Of a DNA stretch of 64,000 nucleotides, positions 52,412 to 62,224 are shown in pieces. The position numbers were made by a program, and so were the translations under genes. This stretch comes from an uncultured Collinsella sp. (lineage in GTDB: Bacteria > Actinomycetota > Coriobacteriia > Coriobacteriales > Coriobacteriaceae). Below the pieces are notes generated by a model, which was not told where the DNA came from, made no database searches, and worked only from the letters and a program-made list of their open reading frames with translations. The DNA is taken from assembly GCA_958427895.1 (NCBI GenBank), contig CAUADW010000002.1, forward strand, positions 1-64,000, read 5' to 3'. Position 1 is the first letter of the stretch. Every line of letters begins with the position of its first letter.

Positions 52412-55147
52412 ATGCAGCGCGACGCATCGGACACTCGCGTCAATCCAGACCTCATCCTCAAGGCAATTGAGAAAGACGGGGTCGCCGATGACACTCGAAC
52501 CAGCCGGGGACACCTCAAAATTTTCTTTGGCTACGCTGCTGGCACAGGCAAAACCTATGCGATGCTTCAAGCCGCCCACGCCGCCAAGCGGCGAGGTGTC
52601 GACGTCGTCGCGGGATACATCGAGCCGCACGAACGTCCGGCAACTGCCCATCTTGCACAAGGGCTTGAGAACGTGCCCTGTAAACTCATCGAGCACAACG
52701 GCATTGCGCTCAGCGAGTTCGATCTAGATGCGGCTATCGAACGCGCCCCTCAGCTCATCCTTGTCGACGAGCTCGCCCATACGAATGCGCCGGGGTCTCG
52801 CCACGACAAACGCTATCAAGACGTCGAGGAACTTCTACATGCGGGCATCGACGTCTATACGACCGTGAACGTTCAGCATATCGAGAGCCTAAACGACATG
52901 GTTGCATCCATCACCAGCGTTGTCGTGAGCGAACGAATCCCCGACCGTATCTTCGATGATGCCGACCAGGTCGAGCTCGTCGACATAGAGCCCGAAGACC
53001 TACTTGAGCGCCTTCGCGCCGGCCTCGTCTACCGTCCCGCACAAGCCGACCGAGCGCAACAGCATTTTTTTACCGTCGAGAACCTCACCGCACTCCGAGA
53101 AATCGCGCTGCGCCGCTGCGCCGATCGCACCGGTCACCTCACAGACGCCGCACGCGTGCTGGGAAACCGTGACTACTACACCAGGGAGCGTATCTTAGTC
53201 TGTGTCTCCCCGGCGCCGACCAATCCCCGCATCGTCCGTGCCGCCGCACGCATGGCGAAAGCGTTTCGCAGCGAGCTCGTCGCCCTGTTCGTAGAGAGCC
53301 CGCGCACGCAAGCCATGAGCGATGATGAGCGCGCCAAGCTTGCAGCCAATATCGCCCTAGCCGAGCAGCTCGGAGCACATATGGAAACCGTCTATGGCGA
53401 CGACATCGCGTTTCAGATCTCCGAGTTCGCGCGCCTGTCGGGTATTTCGAAGATCGTCATGGGGCGCACGGGCGAGCGCAGCAGCGTCCGTCAGGCCCTC
53501 TTCGGCCGCAAATCTCTCGTAGAACAGCTCATAACATTCGCCCCGAACCTCGACATTTACATCATTCCAGAACAGTCGACTCCGCCCTCCCGACCCAAAG
53601 GACGCCGCCATGCGCTCGCCCTGCAGCCGCCCAGCAGCCGAAACGTGCTTCGCACGCTGGCTCTCTCTCTTGCCGCCACGGCGATCGGCACGGCTTTCCG
53701 CCATCTGGGATTTGCCGATTCCAGCATCATATCCCTCTATATCTTCACGGCCCTGCTGACCGCCGTCACCACGACGGGGCGTATCTGCACGATCGTATCG
53801 AGCGTGCTCTCTGTAGTGCTTTACAACTTCTGCTTCGTCACGCCTCTGTTTTCGCTCGCCAGCTACGACCGAAGCTATCTGGTCACGTTCGGCATCATGT
53901 TCGCCACCGCTATGGTCGCCGGCGAGTTAACTGCGCGCATCGCCGACAACGCCCGTACATCCGCCGAGAACGCATTCAAAACGCGCGTACTCCTCGAAAC
54001 GAACCAGCTCTTGCAGCAAGCCCATAGCGCGGAGGAGTGCGCCCGCGTCGCCATGAACCAACTCGTCAAACTGCTAAAACTCGACGTGGTCTTCTACCCC
54101 GCCGAACACGGCACGCTCGGCAAGGCGCTCTATGAGTCCGCTGGCACCGAAAACCGACCCGCGTCGCTGCTCACCGACTACGAGCGCGCCGTTGCAACCT
54201 GGACCTACACCAACAACAAGCGCGCGGGCGCAAGCACGCGGACCCTGCCTGAGGCGCGCTGTCTCTACCTCGCGGTTCGCACCGGCGACAAGGTATTCGG
54301 TGTCATCGGCATCGCCCTGGAGGGGCGCGAGATCGAAGCCTTCGAGCATTCGATCGTCCTATCTATCGTAGGTGAATGCGCCTTGGCGCTCGAAAGCGAC
54401 CGGGCGGCGCAAGAGCGCGAAGAGGCTGCGGTCTTGGCGAAAAACGAGCAGCTGCGCGCCAACCTTTTGCGCTCCATCGGCCACGATTTGAGGACACCCC
54501 TCACGGCTATATCCGGATCTGCGGCAATCCTTCGGAAGAGCGACGAGAAGCTCAGCCTCGAACAACGCTGCGATCTTGCCGATGCCATCTACGACGACTC
54601 CCTCTGGCTTATCGATACCGTGGAAAACCTCCTCGCCATCACACGCGTCGAGGACGGCACCATTCGCCTCAACTTAACATCCGAGCTCATCGACGAGGTC
54701 ATCGAGGCCGCCCTCAGCCATGTCGCCCAAGCATCGCATGGACGTGCCGTCACCATCGAGCACACTGACGACATCCTGCTGGTACGCATCGACGTCCATC
54801 TCATCATGCAGGTGCTTACGAATCTCATCATGAACGCCTTCAAATACACGCCCGAGGACTCGACTGTCACCATCAGCGCACGTCGCGAGGGTGAGTTCAT
54901 CGTGGTGGACGTCGCAGACGATGGGCCGGGTGTAGCAGACTGCGACAAGCCTCATATCTTTGAGCGCTTCTTCACCTCAAGCAATACGCGGCCCGTGGAT
55001 TCGCGTCGAAGCATCGGCCTTGGGCTGTCGCTCTGCCGCTCCATCGTGGAGGCGCATGGCGGCGTCATCGAAGTTCGCGACAACCACCCCCATGGGGCCG
55101 TCTTCCGTTTTACCCTGCCTGCCGAGGAGATCGAGATTCATGAATAA
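52412..55147 (+). CDS. kdpD: Sensor histidine kinase KdpD
   Basis: A 911-aa membrane kinase that senses K+ limitation or turgor. The N-terminal KdpD domain has Walker A FFGYAAGTGKTYAML and the family block DELAHTNAPGSRHDKRYQDV. A universal-stress-like domain (about 235-370) and four helices (DUF4118, about 400-500) follow, then a GAF-like domain and a kinase with H-box SIGHDLRTPLTAI, N-box NLIMNAFKYTPED and G-boxes DDGPGV and IGLGLSLC. AAAGG lies 8 nt before the ATG at 52412. It is divergent from kdpFABC and overlaps kdpE by 8 nt. Confidence 0.95.
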   Translation: MQRDASDTRVNPDLILKAIEKDGVADDTRTSRGHLKIFFGYAAGTGKTYAMLQAAHAAKRRGVDVVAGYIEPHERPATAHLAQGLENVPCKLIEHNGIALSEFDLDAAIERAPQLILVDELAHTNAPGSRHDKRYQDVEELLHAGIDVYTTVNVQHIESLNDMVASITSVVVSERIPDRIFDDADQVELVDIEPEDLLERLRAGLVYRPAQADRAQQHFFTVENLTALREIALRRCADRTGHLTDAARVLGNRDYYTRERILVCVSPAPTNPRIVRAAARMAKAFRSELVALFVESPRTQAMSDDERAKLAANIALAEQLGAHMETVYGDDIAFQISEFARLSGISKIVMGRTGERSSVRQALFGRKSLVEQLITFAPNLDIYIIPEQSTPPSRPKGRRHALALQPPSSRNVLRTLALSLAATAIGTAFRHLGFADSSIISLYIFTALLTAVTTTGRICTIVSSVLSVVLYNFCFVTPLFSLASYDRSYLVTFGIMFATAMVAGELTARIADNARTSAENAFKTRVLLETNQLLQQAHSAEECARVAMNQLVKLLKLDVVFYPAEHGTLGKALYESAGTENRPASLLTDYERAVATWTYTNNKRAGASTRTLPEARCLYLAVRTGDKVFGVIGIALEGREIEAFEHSIVLSIVGECALALESDRAAQEREEAAVLAKNEQLRANLLRSIGHDLRTPLTAISGSAAILRKSDEKLSLEQRCDLADAIYDDSLWLIDTVENLLAITRVEDGTIRLNLTSELIDEVIEAALSHVAQASHGRAVTIEHTDDILLVRIDVHLIMQVLTNLIMNAFKYTPEDSTVTISARREGEFIVVDVADDGPGVADCDKPHIFERFFTSSNTRPVDSRRSIGLGLSLCRSIVEAHGGVIEVRDNHPHGAVFRFTLPAEEIEIHE

Positions 55148-55844
55148 TGCCGCTAAGCCACGCGTCCTCTTGGTCGAAGATGACCTGACCGTTCAAAACC
55201 TCGTTTCGACCGCGCTTGACCTTCACGGCTATGTCGTGAGCAAGGTTTGCAACGGCCAAGCCGCCATCATGGATGCGGTGTCGCACGGCCCCAGCCTCAT
55301 CATGCTCGACCTCGGCCTTCCCGACATTGACGGTATCGAGGTCATCACGAAGATCCGAAGCTGGTCGGCAGTCCCCATTATCGTCATTTCGGCGCGCACC
55401 GAAGATTCCGACAAGATTGCAGCACTTGACGCGGGGGCAGACGACTACCTCACCAAGCCCTTTTCTGTGGATGAGTTGCTCGCGCGCGTCCGTGCGAATT
55501 TGAGGCGCTCCTCGATGGCGTCGAGCGAGTCGACAGAAGCGAGCACGTTCGACAACGGTCCGCTGCATATCGACTACGCCGCGGGATACGCGACGAAAGA
55601 CGGACACGAGCTCTCGCTCACCCCAACCGAGTACAAATTGCTCGTCCTTCTGGCGAAAAACGTCGACAAGGTGCTCACCCACACCTTCATCACCCGCGAG
55701 ATATGGGGCACGAGCTGGGACAGCGATCTGGCGAGTCTGCGCGTGTTCATGCGCACCCTGCGCAAGAAAATCGAGGCAGACCCCTCTCACCCCAAGATGA
55801 TTCAGACGCACATGGGTGTCGGGTACCGCATGCAGCGTCTCTAG
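55140..55844 (+). CDS. kdpE: Response regulator KdpE
   Basis: A 234-aa OmpR-family regulator. Receiver residues are the acidic pair in LLVEDD, phosphoacceptor Asp in IMLDLGLPDIDG, and Lys in LTKPFSVDEL. The C-terminal winged helix includes LSLTPTEYKLLVLLAKNVDK and SLRVFMRTLRKKIE. The ATG overlaps the kdpD stop by 8 nt (ATGAATAA). When phosphorylated by KdpD it activates kdpFABC, probably at the repeats at 52283-52300. Confidence 0.95.
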   Translation: MNNAAKPRVLLVEDDLTVQNLVSTALDLHGYVVSKVCNGQAAIMDAVSHGPSLIMLDLGLPDIDGIEVITKIRSWSAVPIIVISARTEDSDKIAALDAGADDYLTKPFSVDELLARVRANLRRSSMASSESTEASTFDNGPLHIDYAAGYATKDGHELSLTPTEYKLLVLLAKNVDKVLTHTFITREIWGTSWDSDLASLRVFMRTLRKKIEADPSHPKMIQTHMGVGYRMQRL

Positions 55845-55861
55845 CCCACCCCACAAAAGTG

Positions 55862-55894
55862 AAAAACGCCCCGCGAACGGATGCTCGCGAGGCG
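55862..55894 (-). terminator. Terminator after the FeoB-associated gene
   Basis: CGCCCCGCGA (55867-55876) pairs with TCGCGAGGCG (55885-55894) with one G-T wobble. On the minus strand TTTTT follows. It lies 17 nt beyond the minus-strand gene at 55911 and 18 nt beyond the kdpE stop, so it may serve both. Confidence 0.78.
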
Positions 55895-55910
55895 CTTAGA
55901 TGTCTGGGCC

Positions 55911-56111
55911 TTACTTGATACCGCGACCCAAGTCTTCGGCGATTTTGTCGACGCCTTTCAGCGCGGCGCACGTCTTTTTGTTGGAGCAATGTCCCGTGCA
56001 AACGCCACCCTGAGCGCAGTCGGCGCAGGTGCCCTTGCGGTAGATGCGCACGCACACGGCGACAAACGCAATGCCGATAACAGCCAGTACAACAATATCG
56101 ATAGGTGCCAT
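55911..56111 (-). CDS. FeoB-associated Cys-rich membrane protein
   Basis: A 66-aa protein: one membrane helix (IDIVVLAVIGIAFVAVCVRI) and a short cytoplasmic part with six cysteines in TCADCAQGGVCTGHCSNKKTC. This matches the small Cys-rich partners found downstream of feoB in many anaerobes, thought to help Fe2+ transfer. It lies 175 nt after feoB with a terminator in between, so it is expressed at a lower level or from its own promoter. Confidence 0.85.
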   Translation of the reverse strand: MAPIDIVVLAVIGIAFVAVCVRIYRKGTCADCAQGGVCTGHCSNKKTCAALKGVDKIAEDLGRGIK

Positions 56112-56224
56112 AGCAAGCCTCCTCTAGTTAACCACCACTTACTTTACCCCATCCTCCACCTACCAATAAGGGCCAGGTTTATATTGGTCGGTTTTATCTG
56201 CGGAAACGTCACATCTCCCCCACC

Positions 56225-56257
56225 AAAAAGCCCGAGTGTCGCTGGGACACCCGGGCT
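56225..56257 (-). terminator. Terminator of the feoAAB operon
   Basis: AGCCCGAGTGTC (56229-56240) pairs with GACACCCGGGCT (56246-56257) with one mismatch-like wobble. On the minus strand TTTTTGG follows. It lies 30 nt beyond the feoB stop. Confidence 0.88.
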
Positions 56258-56286
56258 CGTGAAAAGGGGCTAGTCCTTATTCGGAC

Positions 56287-58614
56287 TTAAGCGGAAACTG
56301 CGGCGGAAGCAGTGTTGGTCTCGTCCTCGTCGGTCCATGCATGTTTGGGCATGGGGCGGAAGATCTGGAAGAGCATCGCAACCAGCAGCACGATGGCCAC
56401 AATCGTCCAGATACCAAACTGTCCAAGAACAAGCAGGTTATAGAACTGGTTGATGAACAGGCCGATAACCCAAGCGAAGGCGCACTCGTAGCCGAGGGCA
56501 ATCGCGGTCCACTTGCCGGAATCCATCTGGTTGCGAATGGTACCCATGGCGGCAAAGCACGGAGCGCACAGCAGGTTGAACGCGCCAAAGGCAACGCAAG
56601 CGCCCATAGTCGGGAACATGCCGGCAAACGCGGTCCACAGGCTCGGGTCGGTCTCTGCGGCGTCAGCCACGGACAGCAGCGAGCCGGCGGTGGCGACAAC
56701 GTTCTCCTTGGCGACAAGACCAGAGACGGACAGTGCTGTTGCCTGCCAGGTGCTAAAGCCGAGCGGGGCGAAGATCCAGGCGATCAGGTTGCCGAGCATG
56801 GCAAGCACGGAGTAGTCCATGAACTCCTCGGGGATGCCGTCCATCGCAGGCAGGAAGCCAAAGGAACCGTTGTAGCTACCAAAGTTGGACAGGAACCAAA
56901 CCACGACAGTGGAGGCAAAGATGACCGTGCCGGCCTTCTTGATAAAGGCCCAGCAGCGCTCCCACACGTGCAGCGCCCAAGAGCGGATCGCCGGGAAGTG
57001 GTAGGCAGGAAGCTCCATAACAAACGGCGTCGGGCGGCCGGCGAAGAGCTTGGTCTTCTTGAGCATGAGGCCCGAGGCGATGACGGCAAAGACGCCCAGG
57101 AAGTAGAAGAGCGGGCTGATCCACGCGGCGGTGGTGGAAGAATCGCCGATGATAGAACCCATGAGCAGGGCGATGATCGGCAGCTTGGCGCCACAGGGAA
57201 TGAACGTGGTGGTCATGACCGTCATGCGGCGGTCCTTCTCGTTCTCGATGGTCTTGGTGGCCATGACGCCGGGGACGCCGCAGCCCGAGGACACGAGCAT
57301 GGGGATAAAGGACTTACCGGACAGGCCAAACCGGCGGAACACGCGGTCCATGATGAAGGCGACGCGGGCCATATAGCCGCAGTCCTCCAGGAAAGACAGC
57401 ATCACGAACAGCAGGAACATCTGCGGGACGAAGCCGAAGATGGCGCCCAGGCCGCCGACGATACCGTCACAGACGAGCGAATCGACCAGGCCACCGTCCT
57501 CGGTGCCGCCCGCCACAAGGGCATCGTGCACCACGGTGGTGATACCCGGGACATAGGGGCCGTACTGTGCCGGGTCGACCGAATCGGCGTCGTCGCCCGC
57601 AGCCTCGACAGCTGCGTCGTAGGCGTCGCGACCCTGGCCGAGCACATACCAGCCGTCGGTACCGAAGAGCTGGTCGTTGGTGAAGTCGGTCACCGTGCCG
57701 CCCAAGGTGGAAACGGCGATGTAGTACACGCAGAACATGATGACCACAAAGATCGGCAGGCCCAGGATACGGTTGGTAACCACGCGGTCGATCTTCTCGG
57801 AGGTGCTCATCTTTGCCGGAGCCTTGGTGAGGCACTCGTCAATGATGTGCGCGATGACGCCATAGCGCTCACCGGTGATGATGGACTCGGCGTCGTCGTC
57901 GCAATCCTGCTCGCACTGGGCGACCAGTTGCTCAACGCGAGCGGCCTTCTCCTTGGTGAGGTTGGTGAGCTTGCAGGCGTCCGCATCACGCTCAAACAGC
58001 TTGACAGCGTAGTAGCGACGCTTGTTGGCGGGAACGCTCGCCGGCAGGTTGTTTTCGATGTGCGTCAGAACGTCCTCGATGGAGGAATCGAACTTGTGCT
58101 CCGGCACCTGGCCCTTGGAAGCAGCGGACTTCTTGACCTGCTCGAAGAGCTCCTTGATACCCTTGTTCTTAAGGGCAGAGATCATCATGACCGGGCAGCC
58201 GAGCTTCTTGGAGAGCTTGTCCGTGTCGATCTTATCGCCGTTCTTCTCGACCAAGTCGGCCATGTTGAGGGCAACGACTACGGGCAGACCGGTCTCGATA
58301 ACCTGAAGCGCCAGGTACAGGTTGCGCTCGAGGTTGGTGGCATCGACAACCTGGACGACCACATCGGGCTCGCCGCTCATGAGGTAATCGCGCGAGCACT
58401 GCTCCTCGGGGCTGTAGGGGGAAAGCGAGTAGATGCCAGGGAGGTCCGTGATGGTAAAGTTCTTGTCGCTTAGGAGCTTGGCCTCCTTTTTCTCAACCGT
58501 GACGCCGGGCCAGTTGCCAACGTAGCCGTTGGCGCCGGTGATCAGGTTGAAAAGCGTGGTCTTGCCGCAGTTGGGGTTACCCGCCAGTGCGACATGGATC
58601 TGAGAATCCGCCAT
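56287..58614 (-). CDS. feoB: Ferrous iron transporter FeoB
   Basis: A 775-aa Fe2+ uptake protein. The N-terminal G domain has G1 AGNPNCGKTT (residues 11-20), G3 DLPG and G4 NMAD. A helical GDI domain follows (about 165-265), then membrane gates with repeated FVPQMFLLF and CGAKLPI blocks and their Cys residues (SSGCGVPGVM, FIPCGAKLP). GAAGGATTG precedes the ATG. Third gene of a feoA-feoA-feoB operon. An AT-rich dyad in the 120-bp gap before it may be a metal-regulator site. Confidence 0.96.
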   Translation of the reverse strand: MADSQIHVALAGNPNCGKTTLFNLITGANGYVGNWPGVTVEKKEAKLLSDKNFTITDLPGIYSLSPYSPEEQCSRDYLMSGEPDVVVQVVDATNLERNLYLALQVIETGLPVVVALNMADLVEKNGDKIDTDKLSKKLGCPVMMISALKNKGIKELFEQVKKSAASKGQVPEHKFDSSIEDVLTHIENNLPASVPANKRRYYAVKLFERDADACKLTNLTKEKAARVEQLVAQCEQDCDDDAESIITGERYGVIAHIIDECLTKAPAKMSTSEKIDRVVTNRILGLPIFVVIMFCVYYIAVSTLGGTVTDFTNDQLFGTDGWYVLGQGRDAYDAAVEAAGDDADSVDPAQYGPYVPGITTVVHDALVAGGTEDGGLVDSLVCDGIVGGLGAIFGFVPQMFLLFVMLSFLEDCGYMARVAFIMDRVFRRFGLSGKSFIPMLVSSGCGVPGVMATKTIENEKDRRMTVMTTTFIPCGAKLPIIALLMGSIIGDSSTTAAWISPLFYFLGVFAVIASGLMLKKTKLFAGRPTPFVMELPAYHFPAIRSWALHVWERCWAFIKKAGTVIFASTVVVWFLSNFGSYNGSFGFLPAMDGIPEEFMDYSVLAMLGNLIAWIFAPLGFSTWQATALSVSGLVAKENVVATAGSLLSVADAAETDPSLWTAFAGMFPTMGACVAFGAFNLLCAPCFAAMGTIRNQMDSGKWTAIALGYECAFAWVIGLFINQFYNLLVLGQFGIWTIVAIVLLVAMLFQIFRPMPKHAWTDEDETNTASAAVSA

Positions 58615-58680
58615 TCAATCCTTCTTCCTTGTGTGCCTGCGCTGCTTTCTCCGCGCAGGCTGGATAAAGTGCTTCAAAGT

Positions 58681-58717
58681 TGCAGCATCAAGTTAGAAAA
58701 ACCTAACTTTATCTGCA
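58681..58717 (-). promoter_or_regulatory. Dyad upstream of feoB, possible metal-regulator box
   Basis: AAGTTAG (58690-58696) and CTAACTT (58703-58709) flank a 6-bp centre, extended by TGCAG (58681-58685) and CTGCA (58713-58717). TTAG...CTAA arms recall DtxR/IdeR boxes of actinobacteria. The site lies between feoA and feoB, so it may control an internal promoter or form an mRNA hairpin. Confidence 0.45.
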
Positions 58718-58737
58718 GAAATATACGCCTCGGGCCC

Positions 58738-58959
58738 TTACTGGACCTCGACGACGGCCGCCTCCTCCTTGCGGATGGAAAGCTCGTAGCCGCGCACGTT
58801 GATCTCGACCGGATCACCGAGCGGTGCGACCTTCACGACCTTGAACGAAGTGCCCTTGATGAGCCCCAGATCCATAAGGTGGCGGCGAAGCGCACCCTCA
58901 CCGTGAAGCTTGACGATGGTAGAGCTCTCGCCCACCTTAACGTCACCCAACGTCTTCAT
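58738..58959 (-). CDS. feoA: FeoA family protein (second copy)
   Basis: A 73-aa SH3-like cytosolic protein with GALRRHLMDLGLIKGTSFKV, the FeoA signature, and a C-terminal NVRGYELSIRKEEA strand. FeoA interacts with FeoB to support Fe2+ transport. AAAGGGGG precedes the ATG. 39 nt after the first feoA and 123 nt before feoB. Confidence 0.92.
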   Translation of the reverse strand: MKTLGDVKVGESSTIVKLHGEGALRRHLMDLGLIKGTSFKVVKVAPLGDPVEINVRGYELSIRKEEAAVVEVQ

Positions 58960-58998
58960 CCTCTTGTCCCCCTTTCGGTTTTTATGAAATGCTGCAAA

Positions 58999-59241
58999 CT
59001 AACCGACGGTCATGATGTGCATGGCAACCTTGGAATCGATGCCAAAGCGTGCGCCCAGCACCGTGACGATGATATTGGCGCCACTCGAGCTCACCACGTG
59101 GATTTCGTTGCCCTCGACAAAGCCGAGGTCCTTGAGGTGGTGCTTCATGTCCTCATTGCCCTTTACACGAGACACGCGCACGGTTTCGCCCGCTTTTACC
59201 ATCGAAAGCGGCATGGCCGGCATCTGCGGTCCGCAAGACAT
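58999..59241 (-). CDS. feoA: FeoA family protein (first copy)
   Basis: An 80-aa FeoA with DMKHHLKDLGFVEGNEIHVV and a C-terminal GARFGIDSKVAMHIM strand. The N-terminus MSCGPQMPAMPL includes a Cys not seen in the second copy. TAGGAG lies 7 nt before the ATG. First gene of the operon, with a long dyad upstream (59284-59337). Two different feoA genes before feoB are common in anaerobes. Confidence 0.92.
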   Translation of the reverse strand: MSCGPQMPAMPLSMVKAGETVRVSRVKGNEDMKHHLKDLGFVEGNEIHVVSSSGANIIVTVLGARFGIDSKVAMHIMTVG

Positions 59242-59283
59242 GAGTGGCTCCTAACGTCAGTTCGTCCTCAACATCGACGCGAT

Positions 59284-59337
59284 AAAAGTTAACCACGTCT
59301 ATGTTCGCTTTAGTAAACTAACACGTGGTTAACTTTT
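59284..59337. promoter_or_regulatory. Long dyad upstream of the feo operon
   Basis: Perfect 14-bp arms AAAAGTTAACCACG (59284-59297) and CGTGGTTAACTTTT (59324-59337) enclose the near-palindrome TTAGTAAACTAA (59310-59321). It may be a nested iron-regulator site; with T-runs on both sides, it could also act as a bidirectional terminator between feo and the HPr region. Confidence 0.5.
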
Positions 59338-59380
59338 TGGAAAGGGTCCCCATTCAGATTTCGAAAAAGTTTCCTATACG

Positions 59381-59421
59381 AAACAAAAGAGGCACCGCAA
59401 AGACCATCTCTTTGCGGTGCC
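59381..59421 (-). terminator. Terminator of the HPr gene
   Basis: GGCACCGCAAAG (59391-59402) pairs with CTTTGCGGTGCC (59410-59421). On the minus strand TCTTTTGTTT follows. Confidence 0.82.
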
Positions 59422-59438
59422 TTGTCATACCAATTTAT

Positions 59439-59467
59439 GCAACAAAGGGGACTGTCCCCTTTGTTGC
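59439..59467. repeat. Near-perfect palindrome of the CACAAAGG type
   Basis: GCAACAAAGGGGAC and GTCCCCTTTGTTGC flank a single central T. At 29 bp with no loop it can form a cruciform or bind a dimeric protein. It lies 11 bp beyond the HPr stop and before its terminator. Sequence resembles the CACAAAGG elements at 10725, 12311 and 28480. Confidence 0.6.
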
Positions 59468-59477
59468 ATTGTTGAGA

Positions 59478-59726
59478 TTAGAGCGAGAGGTTTCTGATCG
59501 ACGTGACGCAGGAGGCCTCATCCACGCCCGAAACGCGGAACACGATGTCCTCGCCGCACTCGCCGTAGAGAGCCATGAGGCCCATAACGTCGCGACCGTC
59601 GGTATGGCGGTCGCCGATGCTGACCGACACGTCGCTACGATGCTTGGCAATGATGTCATAGAGCAGCGCAACCGGGCGGGCATGCAGTCCCAACGGATCT
59701 TTAATCGTCTTTGTAAACTCGACCAT
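59478..59726 (-). CDS. HPr-family phosphocarrier protein with Asp at position 46
   Basis: An 82-aa HPr. Phosphorylation site His15 stands in KDPLGLHARPVALL. The regulatory region reads GRDVMGLMAL, so position 46, normally the Ser phosphorylated by HPr kinase, is Asp. GGGAGGGG precedes the ATG at 59726. It transfers phosphate from enzyme I to sugar permeases, or acts as a signalling homologue; a constitutive phospho-Ser mimic is possible. No ptsI is adjacent. Confidence 0.88.
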   Translation of the reverse strand: MVEFTKTIKDPLGLHARPVALLYDIIAKHRSDVSVSIGDRHTDGRDVMGLMALYGECGEDIVFRVSGVDEASCVTSIRNLSL

Positions 59727-59823
59727 GTCCCCTCCCGCGACGTCGTACATTCGGCCGGCAAAACCCAACCACGTGGTAGCTATTGTACCGTTAGATGCTT
59801 CTCGAGAGCTCCTCTGATCACCT

Positions 59824-60045
59824 CGTGGTCAAAAAGTGGCAAATATGAGTACTGTCACCAATTTAGTAGCAGCAAAATCGAGAGCAAATTGCCTAATTTG
59901 AGCGATTCGAAGAGGTTGAAAGCCGTCAAACGCCCTTTAAGAGGGGTTAGATAAATTGATTTTTAGCCCATTTTCGCTCAGAACAAGCCGAAAAATATGA
60001 CACCTCTTTTGCAACAGTACTCATATTTAGCATTTTTTGACCACG
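59824..60045. repeat. 222-bp element with about 32-bp terminal inverted repeats
   Basis: The ends 59824-59855 and 60014-60045 are inverted copies with 29 of 32 positions matching; CGTGGTCAAAAA and AAATATGAGTACTGT are shared. The interior of about 158 bp has no gene. It has the same design as the element at 26510-26712, although end sequences differ. It fills the gap between the HPr gene and the permease terminator. Confidence 0.75.
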
Positions 60046-60071
60046 GGGTCCAAAACCATGCCCCAAAACAC

Positions 60072-60101
60072 AAAAGGAGGGGCCTCGTAAGGCCCCTCCT
60101 T
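60072..60101 (-). terminator. Rho-independent terminator of the APC permease
   Basis: AAGGAGGGGCC (60074-60084) pairs with GGCCCCTCCTT (60091-60101). On the minus strand it continues as TTGTGTTTTGG. Confidence 0.85.
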
Positions 60102-60148
60102 AGGAAAGGGAATCGATTTATTCCACAGCCGTAGATTAATCCTAGCCG

Positions 60149-61624
<1,476 letters not shown>

Positions 61625-61688
61625 TCATCTGTTAAATGTCATCTAAAACCGTCCGAGCTGCAAGTGCAATCGCAGACGGCGCACCTGC

Positions 61689-61732
61689 TAAGGGGAATGG
61701 GGAAAAGGGAGTCAACAAAGCCATTCCCCTTA
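61689..61732 (-). terminator. Hairpin after ebgC
   Basis: TAAGGGGAATGG (61689-61700) pairs with CCATTCCCCTTA (61721-61732) over 12 bp. It lies 33 nt beyond the ebgC stop. No T-run follows, so termination is uncertain. Confidence 0.5.
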
Positions 61733-61765
61733 ACGGCACGAAGCAAACGTCCAAACGGACGAATA

Positions 61766-62221
61766 CTACTTGTTGGGGAAGGAATAACCTTCGACCGTCA
61801 CGTGCAGCACCACGACGCGGGGATCCGTGGCATCGGCCACGACACGGTAGGCCTCGTCAATTTCGACGACGGCAACGCCGCCGGCGGGAATCGTCACGGT
61901 CTCCCCCGTACCCTCAAAGCGCTCGCGATCGTCGATATCACTGTAAGCGCGCGTACAGGTAAGATCGGGCTTGGAAGCCACCTCGACGGTCAGATCGCCG
62001 TCGAGCGGGGCGAGCACGGCATGGTAGCGACGGTGACCGACCAGATCGGCAGTAGCCGCCTCGTGGGCGTTCACCCACCAATACACCAGCGAGTCGCCGA
62101 TAGAGTACGCCACATCGTGCTGCAGTTCAGAAACGCCGTCGAGTGCCTGGCCGGTACGCATCCACTTCTTGACGGACTTCATCTGGGCGTCGAAATCGGC
62201 ACGCGAGTTAAAAACATGCAT
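61766..62221 (-). CDS. ebgC: Evolved beta-galactosidase small subunit EbgC (DUF386 cupin family)
   Basis: A 151-aa cupin-like protein of the YhcH/EbgC family, with the ATADLVGHRRYHAVLAPLDG block and C-terminal RVVVLHVTVEGYSFPNK. EbgC binds EbgA and is required for full beta-galactosidase activity. It begins 3 nt after the ebgA stop, a tight operon. Confidence 0.9.
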   Translation of the reverse strand: MHVFNSRADFDAQMKSVKKWMRTGQALDGVSELQHDVAYSIGDSLVYWWVNAHEAATADLVGHRRYHAVLAPLDGDLTVEVASKPDLTCTRAYSDIDDRERFEGTGETVTIPAGGVAVVEIDEAYRVVADATDPRVVVLHVTVEGYSFPNK

Positions 62222-62224
62222 GAC

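Noticed and set aside
56341..58473. 710-codon plus-strand frame opposite feoB
   Set aside because: Shadow of feoB caused by high GC content; composition is not protein-like.
59284..59337. Simple bidirectional terminator as the only explanation
   Set aside because: The loop is 26 nt, the stem is AT-rich and contains a second near-palindrome resembling metal-regulator sites, so I kept both readings open.
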